Source: Pleurocapsa minor GSE-CHR-MK 17-07R
GTDB lineage: Bacteria > Chloroflexota > Anaerolineae > Aggregatilineales > Phototrophicaceae
NCBI GenBank assembly: GCA_019359125.1
Contig: JAHHHY010000011.1
Location: 62,001 to 126,000 of the forward strand
Length of the DNA stretch: 64,000 nucleotides
Reading direction: 5' to 3'
This document shows, one piece after another, positions 7,098 through 15,236 of the stretch (position 1 is its first letter; each line of letters begins with the position of its first letter). Position numbers and translations under genes: made by a program. The notes beneath the pieces are model-generated. The model did not search any database and was not told where the DNA came from. It was given only the letters and a program-made list of their open reading frames with translations.

Positions 7098-9112
7098 GCC
7101 CTGCCTCCTTCTGCTGTATGTGTGCCCAGGTATTTTTGGAACCAGCCCAGGATGCGCCGCTGATGCTCGATGCGGTTGCCCGGTCGTCCGCCGCGCGTCA
7201 GGCCGTGGTTTTCGCCCTCAAAGACCACCATTTCGACTGTTCTGCCCAGCCAGCGCAGGATGGCGAACAACTGCTCAGCCTGTTCCAGCGCACAGCGATA
7301 GTCTTCATCCGCATGCAGGATCAGCAGCGGCGTATGGATGTGTTCGGCGTAGGCGATCGGCGACTGGCGCCAGCTCGCCTCCAGATTGCGCCAGACATTC
7401 GTGCCCGTCTCGCCCTCGGTGCCTTCCGGCCCAATGTCCGAGGTGCCGAAGAAGCTGATCTGGTTGGTGATCGAGCGCTGGGTGACAGCCGCCGAGAAAC
7501 GGTCAGTGTGGCCGACAATCCAGTTGGTCATGAAGCCGCCGCAGCTGCCGCCGGTCACGCCCAGGCGCGCCGCATCGACATACGGCCGCGAGACCAGCTC
7601 GTCTACGCCAAGCATGATTTCCTCGTAGTCTTTGCCGCCCTGGTCACCCTCGCTGGCATGCGTCCACGCCTGGCCATAGCCCGCCGTGGTGCCGCGCTGG
7701 TTGAAGTAGGCCACCACGAAGCCGGCGTTGGCGTACACCTGGAATTCGTGGTTGAAGTCCCACGAGAACATCGAGCAGTGCACGTACACGATCGTCGGGT
7801 ACTTTTTGCCTTCCTCGAAATTCAGCGGCTTGATCAGCCACGCATGCACTTTGGCACCGTCCACCCCGTCGTACCAGTAGGTTTCCGGCGGGGACAGGCG
7901 CACATCGCGCAGCCATGGGTTGAAATCGCTCAGGCGGGTGACCTTGCCGCTTTTCCACAGGTACAGCTCGCCGGGGTTGCTGGGGTCGGCCTGCCCGAAG
8001 GCGGCGATATCCCCGGCTGCCGGGCTGTATTCAAAGGTCACGCTGTTGCCGCCCACCAGCTTTTCATAGCGGCCGGCGGTGTCGATGCGGTACAGGTTGG
8101 TCGCCCCCTGTTCGGTGAGCAGGAAGTAGATGTAGGCGTCGCCGGGTGCCCAGCGGACGGTTACGTTGGCCAGGCCTTTGCGCTGGTCGGCCACGGCGTA
8201 ATTGCCCACTTCTTCGTCGATATCGTCGCCCAGCTTTTTGGCGGTGCGCGCGGCCACATCGGCCAGATACGGCTGCCAGAAATTGCGCCGATTCACCGGC
8301 GGCGGCGAGTTGTGCCCGGCGAAGGCGATATAGCGGTCATTGGCGCCCCATACCGGGCTGACGGCCGTACCCTGCCAGCCTTCCAGCAGCAGGTAGGGCG
8401 TCCCTTCAGGGAAATCGCACACGAAAATCTGGCCATAGCCCAGCGGCGTGTTCTGTTCGCGGGCGGTGCCCACAAACGCGAGGCGTTCGCCGTGCTGGCT
8501 CCATTTCGGGTAGCCATAGTCCATTTCGCTGTGGGTGACCTGGGTCAGCTCGCCGGTGTTCAGCGTCAGCACCCAGATCTGCTGGAAGCGGTCATGCACC
8601 CAGCCGCTGCCATCCTGCTTGTAGCGCAGGCGGCGCACGACCCTGATGGTGGGCGCGGGCATGCCGGGCGCTGCGCTGCGGTCTTCGGGATGGCGCATCG
8701 GCGTCCAGCGGACACCGACCAGCTTTGTCCCATCTGCCGACCAGTCCAGCCCGCCCATTGATTCACCTTCGATGGCATAGGTGCTGGTCTGGCCGCTGGC
8801 GGCATCCCACACGCGGATGCTGGACGCGCCGCCTTCGGCATAGGCATAGGCGAGGCGGGCGCTGTCGCGGCTCCAGGCCAGCGCCGACGCGCTGCTCAGG
8901 CCGGTGGTCAGGCGTTCCACGCTGTCGGTGGCCAGGTCACGCACATACACATGCGTGCTGTAGTTGTTGGTCTGCGCCAGCGGCTGTTTGACGGTATAGG
9001 CCAGCTTCGTCCCATTGGGCGACAGCGCAATATCATCCAGCCAGCGAAAGCGGAACAGGTCTTCGGAAATCAGCCCACGTCTGGCGTTTACGGGAAAGTC
9101 TTCCTGATGCAT
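7094..9112 (-). CDS. S9 family serine peptidase (acylaminoacyl/prolyl oligopeptidase type)
   Basis: 672 residues: an N-terminal beta-propeller with WD/TolB-like repeats (about 1-400) that gates the active site, and a C-terminal alpha/beta hydrolase domain. The nucleophile elbow is GGSCGGF, the acid lies in LILHADEDYRC and the histidine in GENHGLTRGG, giving a complete Ser-Asp-His triad. No signal peptide is present, so it acts on imported short peptides or acyl-peptides in the cytoplasm. The start ATG 9110-9112 follows GGAGG at seven bases and lies three bases after the upstream deacylase gene, so the two are probably coupled. Sitting between two deacylases, it may release an acyl-amino acid or a blocked N-terminal residue that they then deacylate (inference). 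Confidence 0.93.
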   Translation of the reverse strand: MHQEDFPVNARRGLISEDLFRFRWLDDIALSPNGTKLAYTVKQPLAQTNNYSTHVYVRDLATDSVERLTTGLSSASALAWSRDSARLAYAYAEGGASSIRVWDAASGQTSTYAIEGESMGGLDWSADGTKLVGVRWTPMRHPEDRSAAPGMPAPTIRVVRRLRYKQDGSGWVHDRFQQIWVLTLNTGELTQVTHSEMDYGYPKWSQHGERLAFVGTAREQNTPLGYGQIFVCDFPEGTPYLLLEGWQGTAVSPVWGANDRYIAFAGHNSPPPVNRRNFWQPYLADVAARTAKKLGDDIDEEVGNYAVADQRKGLANVTVRWAPGDAYIYFLLTEQGATNLYRIDTAGRYEKLVGGNSVTFEYSPAAGDIAAFGQADPSNPGELYLWKSGKVTRLSDFNPWLRDVRLSPPETYWYDGVDGAKVHAWLIKPLNFEEGKKYPTIVYVHCSMFSWDFNHEFQVYANAGFVVAYFNQRGTTAGYGQAWTHASEGDQGGKDYEEIMLGVDELVSRPYVDAARLGVTGGSCGGFMTNWIVGHTDRFSAAVTQRSITNQISFFGTSDIGPEGTEGETGTNVWRNLEASWRQSPIAYAEHIHTPLLILHADEDYRCALEQAEQLFAILRWLGRTVEMVVFEGENHGLTRGGRPGNRIEHQRRILGWFQKYLGTHTAEGGRA

Positions 9113-9115
9113 AGG

Positions 9116-10126
9116 TCAGCCTCCCCGGCCCGGAATCAGATTGTCGACGGTTTCTTCGACCACGCCGAAGAAGCACACCCACTGGCCTTCCAGCACAGAC
9201 GGGCGCGAGCGCAGGCCGAAAATCACGCCGTCACGCGGGGCGCGCACTTCGGCCACCACATCGCCATACAGGTCGTAGATTTTGCCCAGCACGGTGTCTT
9301 TGGGCAGATTCGTCTCAAACGGAATATCCTTGGTGCCCACAAACATGCCGGTGGCTGGGGCCAGCAGTGCGATCTGGTAGCCCATGCGCCAGGCCGGGGC
9401 ATATTCCGCCTTGCCCTCGATCATGCCGTAGTGGCGCATCACGTTCAGGTAGCCTTCGGCCAGGTCATCGGCAATATTGTGGAAGTCGGTAGTCAGCGTG
9501 CGGCAGTTGCCGCCCAGCTCCACCGTGACGCCGCCTTTGCCCAGCCCGGCAATCTGCGAGCTCGGGTTGCCGCCGCCGGTGCCGCTGCGGAACACCAGCG
9601 TCCAGTTCGGGCCCATCGCCGCCGCCAGCTCCAGGCTAACCGGGGTGTCGGCCGAGAAAATCATGTGCGCCAGGTACGAATGCTCGCCGCCGGAATGGAT
9701 GTTGATTTGCAGGTCGCAGTTCTCTTTCATCGCCTGCCAGTGCGCCCAGGCCACGCGCTCGGTGGGATAACCTTCCGGCTTGCCCGGATACAGGCGGTTC
9801 ATGTCATACGAGAAGGTGTCCAGCGGGTCGCCGCGCTGGCCTGCCGTGAACGACTCGACATTCATGACCGGCACGGCCACGACGGTGCCCTTGAGCGTCT
9901 TGGGGTCCAGGTGCGAGAGCGCCTTGAAAATCGAGAACGGGCCTTCCGGCTCGTCGCCGTGGGTGGCGCCGTTCAGCCACAGGATCGGGCCATCTTCGAT
10001 GCCGCGATACACGATGATGGGAATCTGGCGCTCACGGGAATACATGTCCCCGCCGAGGGGGATGCCGCCGCGCTTCATTTCGCCCGGCATGACCGAGATA
10101 TTTCCAATATTCAATGGCGTTGCCAT
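9116..10126 (-). CDS. Succinylglutamate desuccinylase/aspartoacylase family deacylase
   Basis: 336 residues, same family as 6069-7097 but clearly divergent from it. The zinc site is intact: His and Glu in ATHGDEPEG and His in INIHSGGEHSY. The catalytic Glu lies in TVELGG, and the substrate loop reads SYDMNRLYPGKPEG, closer to the canonical NRxFPG than the other paralogue. The C-terminal beta-barrel domain typical of AstE/AspA follows (VRAPRDGVIFGLRSRP). Start ATG 10124-10126 with CAGGAGAG upstream. Having two active deacylases with different loops suggests two different acyl substrates or sequential deacylations in the pathway. Confidence 0.9.
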   Translation of the reverse strand: MATPLNIGNISVMPGEMKRGGIPLGGDMYSRERQIPIIVYRGIEDGPILWLNGATHGDEPEGPFSIFKALSHLDPKTLKGTVVAVPVMNVESFTAGQRGDPLDTFSYDMNRLYPGKPEGYPTERVAWAHWQAMKENCDLQINIHSGGEHSYLAHMIFSADTPVSLELAAAMGPNWTLVFRSGTGGGNPSSQIAGLGKGGVTVELGGNCRTLTTDFHNIADDLAEGYLNVMRHYGMIEGKAEYAPAWRMGYQIALLAPATGMFVGTKDIPFETNLPKDTVLGKIYDLYGDVVAEVRAPRDGVIFGLRSRPSVLEGQWVCFFGVVEETVDNLIPGRGG

Positions 10127-10157
10127 AACAAGCTCTCCTGAATGAGATTAAATAGGT

Positions 10158-11225
10158 TTAAAGTGGGCAGTTCACGTTAACTTCAGCGGACAGCGCCCGC
10201 AGCTTCTCGACAGTTTCGCGCGACAGCGGCACGCCATTTGCCTCGCGCTCGCCCATGCGCTGGAATTCGACTTCGCCGGGCAGGATCACCGGGCGCTTCG
10301 GGTCGATGGCGGGTGCGCCCTTGACCTCGGCCACCAGCTGTTCCAGGCGCGTGTCATAGTCTGCCTGGTCCATGAAGGCGGTCGGGTTGATCGCCATCAT
10401 CACGTGGCCGACATCATGGTTGGTGTCGTCCTGGAAGACGCTCATGCCGAACAGCGAGCCGGTCATCACGCCCGCCAGCACGTCGGTAATCAGGCTCAGG
10501 CCGTAGCCCTTGTATTCGCCGATGGGCAGCAGCGGGCCCAGCATGGCGGCGGCCGGGTCGGTGGTCGTCTGGCCATCCGGCGTCAGCGCCCAGCTTTCGG
10601 GCATCGGCCGGCCTTCGTTCATCAGCCAGCGCATCATGCCCTTGCCGGACATCGTCAGTGCCATATCCAGCACAATGGCGTGCGTGTCCTTGCGCGGAAT
10701 GGCGATGCCCCAAGGGTTGGTGCCCAGCACCACCTGCGCCGACCCCCACGGGGCCATTTCAGCCTTGGCGTTGGTGAACGACCAGCCGATCAGGCCTTTC
10801 TTGGCGGCATGCAGCGCGTGGTATCCGGCGATGCCGAAATGGTTGCTGTGGCGCACGCCCACCATCGCGATGCCGGTGACTTTCGCCTTCTCGACCGCTT
10901 TGGCCATGGCGCGATGTCCCGACACGTAGCCGAAGCCTTTGGCTGCGTCAAGCAGGGCGTAGCTGGGGCCTTCTTTCACCCACGTCATATTCGCGTTGGG
11001 GACGATGCCGCCGTTGGTGACCTGCATGTGGAAGCGGAAGAATTTCTCCAGCCCCTGGCCCTGGCCGGGGTGCCACCACAGCGAGGCGGTCATCAGGCCA
11101 TCCACCAGGATGGCGGTTTCTTCTTCGCTGGCACCCAGCGCCAGCAGGAAATCGCTGGCGAATTTTTGCAGCGTCTCCAGCGGATACAGGGTAATCAGGT
11201 CTTCTTTATCGATGTCGTATGCCAT
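10158..11225 (-). CDS. Ldh family NAD(P)-dependent oxidoreductase
   Basis: 355 residues, malate/L-lactate/ureidoglycolate dehydrogenase family (Ldh_2 fold, unrelated to classical lactate dehydrogenase). The nucleotide-binding hallmark 'VGVRHSNHFGIAGYH' with the catalytic His, the 'GTNPWGIAIP' segment and 'GPLLPIGEYKGYGLSLITDVLAG' are present. The N-terminal substrate motif, usually SHGxxRxPxY, reads HPGQGQGLEKFFRF, so the usual His and Arg appear as Gln and Lys. This suggests a substrate other than a simple 2-hydroxyacid, as in family members reducing cyclic imines (delta-1-piperideine- or pyrroline-2-carboxylate). It is followed within 31 bases by the deacylase gene. Confidence 0.9.
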   Translation of the reverse strand: MAYDIDKEDLITLYPLETLQKFASDFLLALGASEEETAILVDGLMTASLWWHPGQGQGLEKFFRFHMQVTNGGIVPNANMTWVKEGPSYALLDAAKGFGYVSGHRAMAKAVEKAKVTGIAMVGVRHSNHFGIAGYHALHAAKKGLIGWSFTNAKAEMAPWGSAQVVLGTNPWGIAIPRKDTHAIVLDMALTMSGKGMMRWLMNEGRPMPESWALTPDGQTTTDPAAAMLGPLLPIGEYKGYGLSLITDVLAGVMTGSLFGMSVFQDDTNHDVGHVMMAINPTAFMDQADYDTRLEQLVAEVKGAPAIDPKRPVILPGEVEFQRMGEREANGVPLSRETVEKLRALSAEVNVNCPL

Positions 11226-11286
11226 AACCCGCCCTTTATGGGTGAAAAGTTGCCCGAAAAAATCATCAAAGGTTTTTGCGTGTCGC

Positions 11287-12012
11287 TCACATCAGCGGTG
11301 CAGACAGCGGATTGAGCGACGCCTCATTGACCACGAAATCGCGCGGGCTGGTGACCAGATGCCCGACGAAACGCGCCACTTCCGCCGGATCCATGCTTTC
11401 CGAGCGCGGCTTCTCGCCAATCGGTGCGCCGCGCCAGCCGGTGTCCATGCTGCCCGGATACAGGACCGTGGCGCGCACGTTGTGCGCTTTGCCGGCTGTC
11501 GCAATCGCGTGATTCAGCCCGGTCAGGCCAAATTTGGCTGCGCCGTAGGCCGGGCTGCCGCCGCCGCGCTGTCCGGCGGTGCCGGAAATCGTGACCACGT
11601 AGCCGCCATCGCTGGCGGTCAGCGCGGTCCACAGCGCGCGGGTGAGATAGAAGACGCCGTTCAGGTTGGTGCCAATCACCGACTGCCAGTCGTTGAAATC
11701 GGTCTCGGCGAAGGTGCGCGGGGCAGGAATCCCGGCGTTGTTCACCAGGATGTCCACGCGCGACATTCGCGCCACGATGAACGCGGCCGTCTCCTGCACC
11801 GTGTCGGGATTGGAGATATCGCATGTGACCGGGATGACGGTGGTGCCTTCGCGCTCGATGTCGGCGGCGGCGGCGGCCAGCGTGTCGTGTGTGCGGCCGA
11901 TCAGCACCAGGTTGGCGCCCAGTGACGCCAGATGCTGCGCGACGGCTTTCCCCAGACCGCGGCTTGCGCCGGTGACGACGGCGACTTTATGTGCCAGTGG
12001 CTTGTTGTCCAT
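11287..12012 (-). CDS. SDR family oxidoreductase
   Basis: 241-residue short-chain dehydrogenase/reductase. Rossmann motif TGASRGLG, NNAG, the catalytic Ser in TISGTAG and YGAAK (Tyr-x-x-x-Lys, with one Ala variation) are in order. Arg after the TGASRG turn (LIGRTHD) favours NADP(H) over NAD(H). It is of the 3-oxoacyl-ACP reductase-like subtype, whose specificity cannot be deduced. In the operon it lies 27 bases after the aminotransferase gene, so it may reduce or oxidise the oxo product of transamination. Confidence 0.9.
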   Translation of the reverse strand: MDNKPLAHKVAVVTGASRGLGKAVAQHLASLGANLVLIGRTHDTLAAAAADIEREGTTVIPVTCDISNPDTVQETAAFIVARMSRVDILVNNAGIPAPRTFAETDFNDWQSVIGTNLNGVFYLTRALWTALTASDGGYVVTISGTAGQRGGGSPAYGAAKFGLTGLNHAIATAGKAHNVRATVLYPGSMDTGWRGAPIGEKPRSESMDPAEVARFVGHLVTSPRDFVVNEASLNPLSAPLM

Positions 12013-12039
12013 AACGGACGCCTTCTTTCTGCTGCCCCG

Positions 12040-13194
12040 CTAGCGGACCGCCATAATGTTCTTCATGGCCACGCGCATGCGTTCCAGCCCTTCGCGCAGC
12101 TTGTCTTCCGGCTGCAGGAAGGTCATGCGCACATACTGGCCGCGGTCCTTGTCGAAGGCTGCACCCGGATAGACCAGCACGTGCTGGTCGCTCAGGATCT
12201 TCTGCGCCAGGTCGGCGCTGTCCAGGCCGGTGAAGCTGATGTCGATGTAGACAAACTGGCCGCCCTGGGGCACGCCGTACACCATACCCATATCGTCCAG
12301 CGCATCCAGCACCAGCTTGCGGCGCTTCTTGTATTCGTCGGCCATGTACTGCACGGCATCCTGCGGGCCGGTCAGCGCGGCCAGCCCCGCATACTGCGAG
12401 ATGATCGAGGTGCCGCCGGTGGTGGCCGCCTTGAGCGCCTTCACCCGCGCCATCAGGTCGGCCGGGCCGACGACCCAGCCGAGACGCCAGCCGGTCATCG
12501 AGAACGACTTGGAAAGCGCGTTCAGCGTGAGCGTGCGCTCTTTGCCGCCCGGCAGCGATGCCGTGCTGACGTGCTTGAAATCGTCATAGATGAACAGGTC
12601 ATAGATGTCGTCAGCGATGATGACCAGGTCATGTTCCTGGGCGATGCTGATGAATTCCTGCATGTCTTCGCGGCTGATGACGGTCGCGGTGGGATTGTTG
12701 GGCGAGACCAGCAGCAGCGCGCGCGTCTTTGGCGTGATGGCGGCGCGCACGGCAGCGGGGTCGGTGCGGAAGTTGGTTTCCGCGGAGCTGGGCACGCTCA
12801 CCTTGACGCCGCGCGAAAACTTCAGCGCGTCATGGTAGGTGTTGTAGTTCGGCTCTGGCACGATGATTTCGTCGCCGGGGGCCATGACCGCCAGCACCAT
12901 CAGCATCAGGGCTTCCTGGCCGCCGTTGGTGACCACGACTTCGGTCTCCGGGTCGACGTCGATGTTGTTGATGCGTTTGACGCGCTCGGCAATTGCCTTG
13001 CGCAGCGGCAGGATGCCCTCGGCGGGCACATGCTCCGCGTGATGCTCGGCCATCGCCTGCTTTGCGGCGGCCACGATGTGCGGCGGTGTGTCAAAGTCCG
13101 GGTCGCCACGGCCCATGATGATGGTGTCGCTGTAGGTCTTGGCCTCAGCGATCAGCTCGTACAGAAGATTGGTACCCTGCTTTTTAGTGGTCAT
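12040..13194 (-). CDS. Class I/II pyridoxal-phosphate aminotransferase
   Basis: 384-residue fold-type I aminotransferase. PLP-binding features are complete: the Schiff-base lysine Lys229 in ALSKSFSMTGWRLGW, the Asn-Pro of SPNNPTA, Asp-x-x-Tyr in IIADDIYDL, and the C-terminal carboxylate-binding Arg in YVRMTF. It belongs to the aspartate/aromatic-type subgroup I. Its start (ATG 13192-13194) lies three bases after the stop of an aminotransferase-fold protein lacking the lysine, so the two are probably made in equal amounts. Predicted to remove the amino group of the pathway's amino acid in the cytoplasm. Confidence 0.92.
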   Translation of the reverse strand: MTTKKQGTNLLYELIAEAKTYSDTIIMGRGDPDFDTPPHIVAAAKQAMAEHHAEHVPAEGILPLRKAIAERVKRINNIDVDPETEVVVTNGGQEALMLMVLAVMAPGDEIIVPEPNYNTYHDALKFSRGVKVSVPSSAETNFRTDPAAVRAAITPKTRALLLVSPNNPTATVISREDMQEFISIAQEHDLVIIADDIYDLFIYDDFKHVSTASLPGGKERTLTLNALSKSFSMTGWRLGWVVGPADLMARVKALKAATTGGTSIISQYAGLAALTGPQDAVQYMADEYKKRRKLVLDALDDMGMVYGVPQGGQFVYIDISFTGLDSADLAQKILSDQHVLVYPGAAFDKDRGQYVRMTFLQPEDKLREGLERMRVAMKNIMAVR

Positions 13195-13197
13195 GAG

Positions 13198-14292
13198 TTA
13201 ACTGCCTTTTCCGGTAAGCTGCCGGACGACGGCTTCGGCTGCGCTGCTGAACGAAACGGTGATGCGCACCACACCCGGTGCGCCAAAGTCGGCGCCATCG
13301 GCCAGGTCGGCCCCGCTGGCTGCCCCCTGTGCGCGGACGGCCAGCACGGTGCCCGTGCTGCCGGGAAGTGCGGTGGCGCTGTTGCTGTCGGCCAGCAGGG
13401 CGCGCAGGGCTGCCTGCGTCTGCTGCAAACGTGCCGCCTGGGCGGGCTGCTGTTCACCGAACAATTTGCTGGCTTCCAGCGCGGCATACTGCGCCGACGT
13501 GCTGGTGCAGATGGCCATGATTTGTTTCTGCGACTGCATCGGCGGAATCAGCGCGACCGGCGCGGCGATATAGCCGATAAACCAGCTCGCCAGCCCCATG
13601 CCGGGGAAGGCCTCGCCAATGGTGACAATCTGTGCCCCCGGCGCGGACTGGCCCGCCAGCGATACGGCCTGTTCTGCCCACGGCGACAGGCCCTGGTCCC
13701 AGATGATCGTGGCCTGATGCTGGCTGGCCAGCTGGGCAATCGCGGTGGTGTCGGCGGCGCTGTAGACCGCGCCGGTCAGGCGTGAGGGAGACTCCAGATA
13801 CACCAGGCGGACGCCGCTTTCCAGCGCGCGCTGGATTTCCGCGACGGCGGGCAGGTAACCGGCCGCTTCGTCGCAGGCCAGCGTCTCGATCGGCATCGGG
13901 CGCACCCCCAGCGCGCGGCGGGCACCAGGGTGCACGACGGCGGGCAGGGCGATGCGGTCGAAGTTTTCGCCGATCATCTGAATCGTGAGGAAGCGTGATT
14001 CCTGGATGCCAGCCGTGACGATCACGTTGGCGGCCTGGGTGTCGGCGCCGGTGGCGCCGCGCAGGTACTCGGCGATGGCGGCGCGCAGCGGGCCGATGCC
14101 CGGCACGTCGACGTAGTGGGTATGGCCGGCTTCCATCGCCTCAGACGCGCCCGCGATGATGCGCTCGTCCAGCGGCATGAAGATTTCATCCGCGCCGATG
14201 TCGCCTTCGGCACGCATGGTCAGCGGTGGTGCGGCTGCATTGAGCAGCGTGTTGGCGGCGTGCTGCGCCAGAATTGCGTCTTTCGTGGTCAT
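13198..14292 (-). CDS. Aminotransferase-fold protein lacking the PLP lysine
   Basis: 364 residues with the overall layout of a class I/II aminotransferase, including the N-terminal 'HTHYVDVPGIGPLRAAIAEYL' segment, 'IVTAGIQESRFL' and a C-terminal Arg (VVRITVSF). The PLP lysine position reads TIGEAFPGMG, with Glu227 where the partner has Lys229. SPNNPTA has become SPSRLTG, and the Asp-x-x-Tyr has lost its Tyr (WDQGL). It therefore cannot form the internal aldimine. The frame is long and undamaged, its start overlaps the GntR stop (ATGA at 14289-14292), and it is followed three bases later by the active aminotransferase. I infer a non-catalytic subunit or a PLP-independent function. Confidence 0.82.
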   Translation of the reverse strand: MTTKDAILAQHAANTLLNAAAPPLTMRAEGDIGADEIFMPLDERIIAGASEAMEAGHTHYVDVPGIGPLRAAIAEYLRGATGADTQAANVIVTAGIQESRFLTIQMIGENFDRIALPAVVHPGARRALGVRPMPIETLACDEAAGYLPAVAEIQRALESGVRLVYLESPSRLTGAVYSAADTTAIAQLASQHQATIIWDQGLSPWAEQAVSLAGQSAPGAQIVTIGEAFPGMGLASWFIGYIAAPVALIPPMQSQKQIMAICTSTSAQYAALEASKLFGEQQPAQAARLQQTQAALRALLADSNSATALPGSTGTVLAVRAQGAASGADLADGADFGAPGVVRITVSFSSAAEAVVRQLTGKGS

Positions 14293-15029
14293 GACTTGTT
14301 CTCCTGTGAGGGTGCCCCGTTGCCATCTATCGCCAGATCGTCAATCGCCCAGCCTTCCACAAGCAGGTCTGCGGCGGAGCCAATATGGTGATGGATGAGC
14401 TTGACGGCTTCGTCGACATTTCCGCGCTCGATGGTGTCGACGATGATGAAATGGTTTTCTGCGATGACGAACAGGTTGCCTTTCCGGCTGTTGCGCAGCG
14501 ACATCACCTGGCGCACGCGCAGGCTGACGGTGCCCCACAGCTGGATCAGCAGGTCATGCCGGCTGGCATAGACGAGCGTGTCGTGGAAATCGCGGTCGAT
14601 ACGATTCACGCCGCTCAGGTCGCCGGCTTTGGCTGCTTCCAGCATGATGGCGCACACGGCGCGCAGGTCAGCCAGGGCGGTCGGTGGGGAACCCGCCTCG
14701 ATGATGCGCTGAATGGCGAAGGCCTCCATCAGGCTGCGGATGCTGTACAGCTCCTCGATGTCTTTACGCGACAGCTTCTTCACGGTAGTGCCGTGGTAAG
14801 GCACGATTTCCACCAGCCCCTGCGCCGCCAGCGTATTGATGGCCTCGCGGATGGGGGCGCGGCTGACGCCGAGCTGGGCCGCCAGGTCCGCCTCGATCAG
14901 CGTCGTGCCGGGTTTCAGCTCGCCGTTGATGATGGCCGCGTTCAGCATAGCCAGAACATGTTCGCGCAGGGATTTATTCTGAATTTGCCCTAAAGAAGAT
15001 TTATTTTCCCCGTTGCTTGACAACTTCAT
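14289..15029 (-). CDS. GntR family transcriptional regulator, FadR/FCD subfamily
   Basis: 246 residues. A winged helix-turn-helix covers about residues 20-85 ('ADLAAQLGVSRAPIREAINTLAAQGLVEI' is the recognition region), followed by an FCD effector domain with metal-type His/Asp residues (RDFHDTLV, ENHFIIVDTI, HHHIGSAAD). It heads the minus-strand operon and its stop overlaps the next start. Upstream lies an exact ATTGTCGACAAT palindrome and ATCGACC repeats between two divergent promoters, a typical place for its operator. FCD regulators usually sense a small carboxylate that is the pathway substrate, so it is probably a repressor of this operon and of itself. Confidence 0.93.
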   Translation of the reverse strand: MKLSSNGENKSSLGQIQNKSLREHVLAMLNAAIINGELKPGTTLIEADLAAQLGVSRAPIREAINTLAAQGLVEIVPYHGTTVKKLSRKDIEELYSIRSLMEAFAIQRIIEAGSPPTALADLRAVCAIMLEAAKAGDLSGVNRIDRDFHDTLVYASRHDLLIQLWGTVSLRVRQVMSLRNSRKGNLFVIAENHFIIVDTIERGNVDEAVKLIHHHIGSAADLLVEGWAIDDLAIDGNGAPSQENKS

Positions 15030-15046
15030 TTTTACCTGCCTATAAT
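15017..15046 (+). promoter_or_regulatory. Consensus sigma-70 promoter for the VOC gene
   Basis: TTGACA at 15017-15022 and TATAAT at 15041-15046, 18-base spacer, both perfect hexamers. The expected start at about 15053 falls on the first base of the operator palindrome. The -35 element lies inside the first codons of the divergent GntR gene. Confidence 0.75.
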
Positions 15047-15052
15047 CGCGTT

Positions 15053-15090
15053 ATTGTCGACAATCGACCATCGACCATCGACCGTCGACT
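15053..15090. promoter_or_regulatory. Operator array: 12-bp palindrome plus 7-bp repeats
   Basis: ATTGTCGACAAT (15053-15064) is a perfect palindrome. From 15063, ATCGACC is repeated three times exactly and a fourth time as GTCGACT, ending at 15090. The array lies exactly between the inferred start points of two divergent promoters, so a protein bound here could block both. The adjacent GntR/FCD regulator is the obvious candidate. Confidence 0.65.
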
Positions 15091-15097
15091 TTAAGAA

Positions 15098-15125
15098 ATT
15101 GTAATGACTGCTACAGGGATGTCAA
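15098..15125 (-). promoter_or_regulatory. Promoter of the catabolic operon (gntR onward)
   Basis: On the minus strand, TTGACA (15120-15125) and TACAAT (15098-15103) are separated by 16 bases. The expected start near 15091 abuts the operator array. It drives the GntR gene and, with short or overlapping junctions, the following catabolic genes. Confidence 0.6.
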
Positions 15126-15236
15126 GCAATTTGTGAAAATTCATCAGGATTGACGGGAAACGCCGCGCGCAGACTGTGAAGTTGTCACAAAATCGCGGGC
15201 GCTGCCGATGACACTTAAAAACAGGAGAACAAGACG

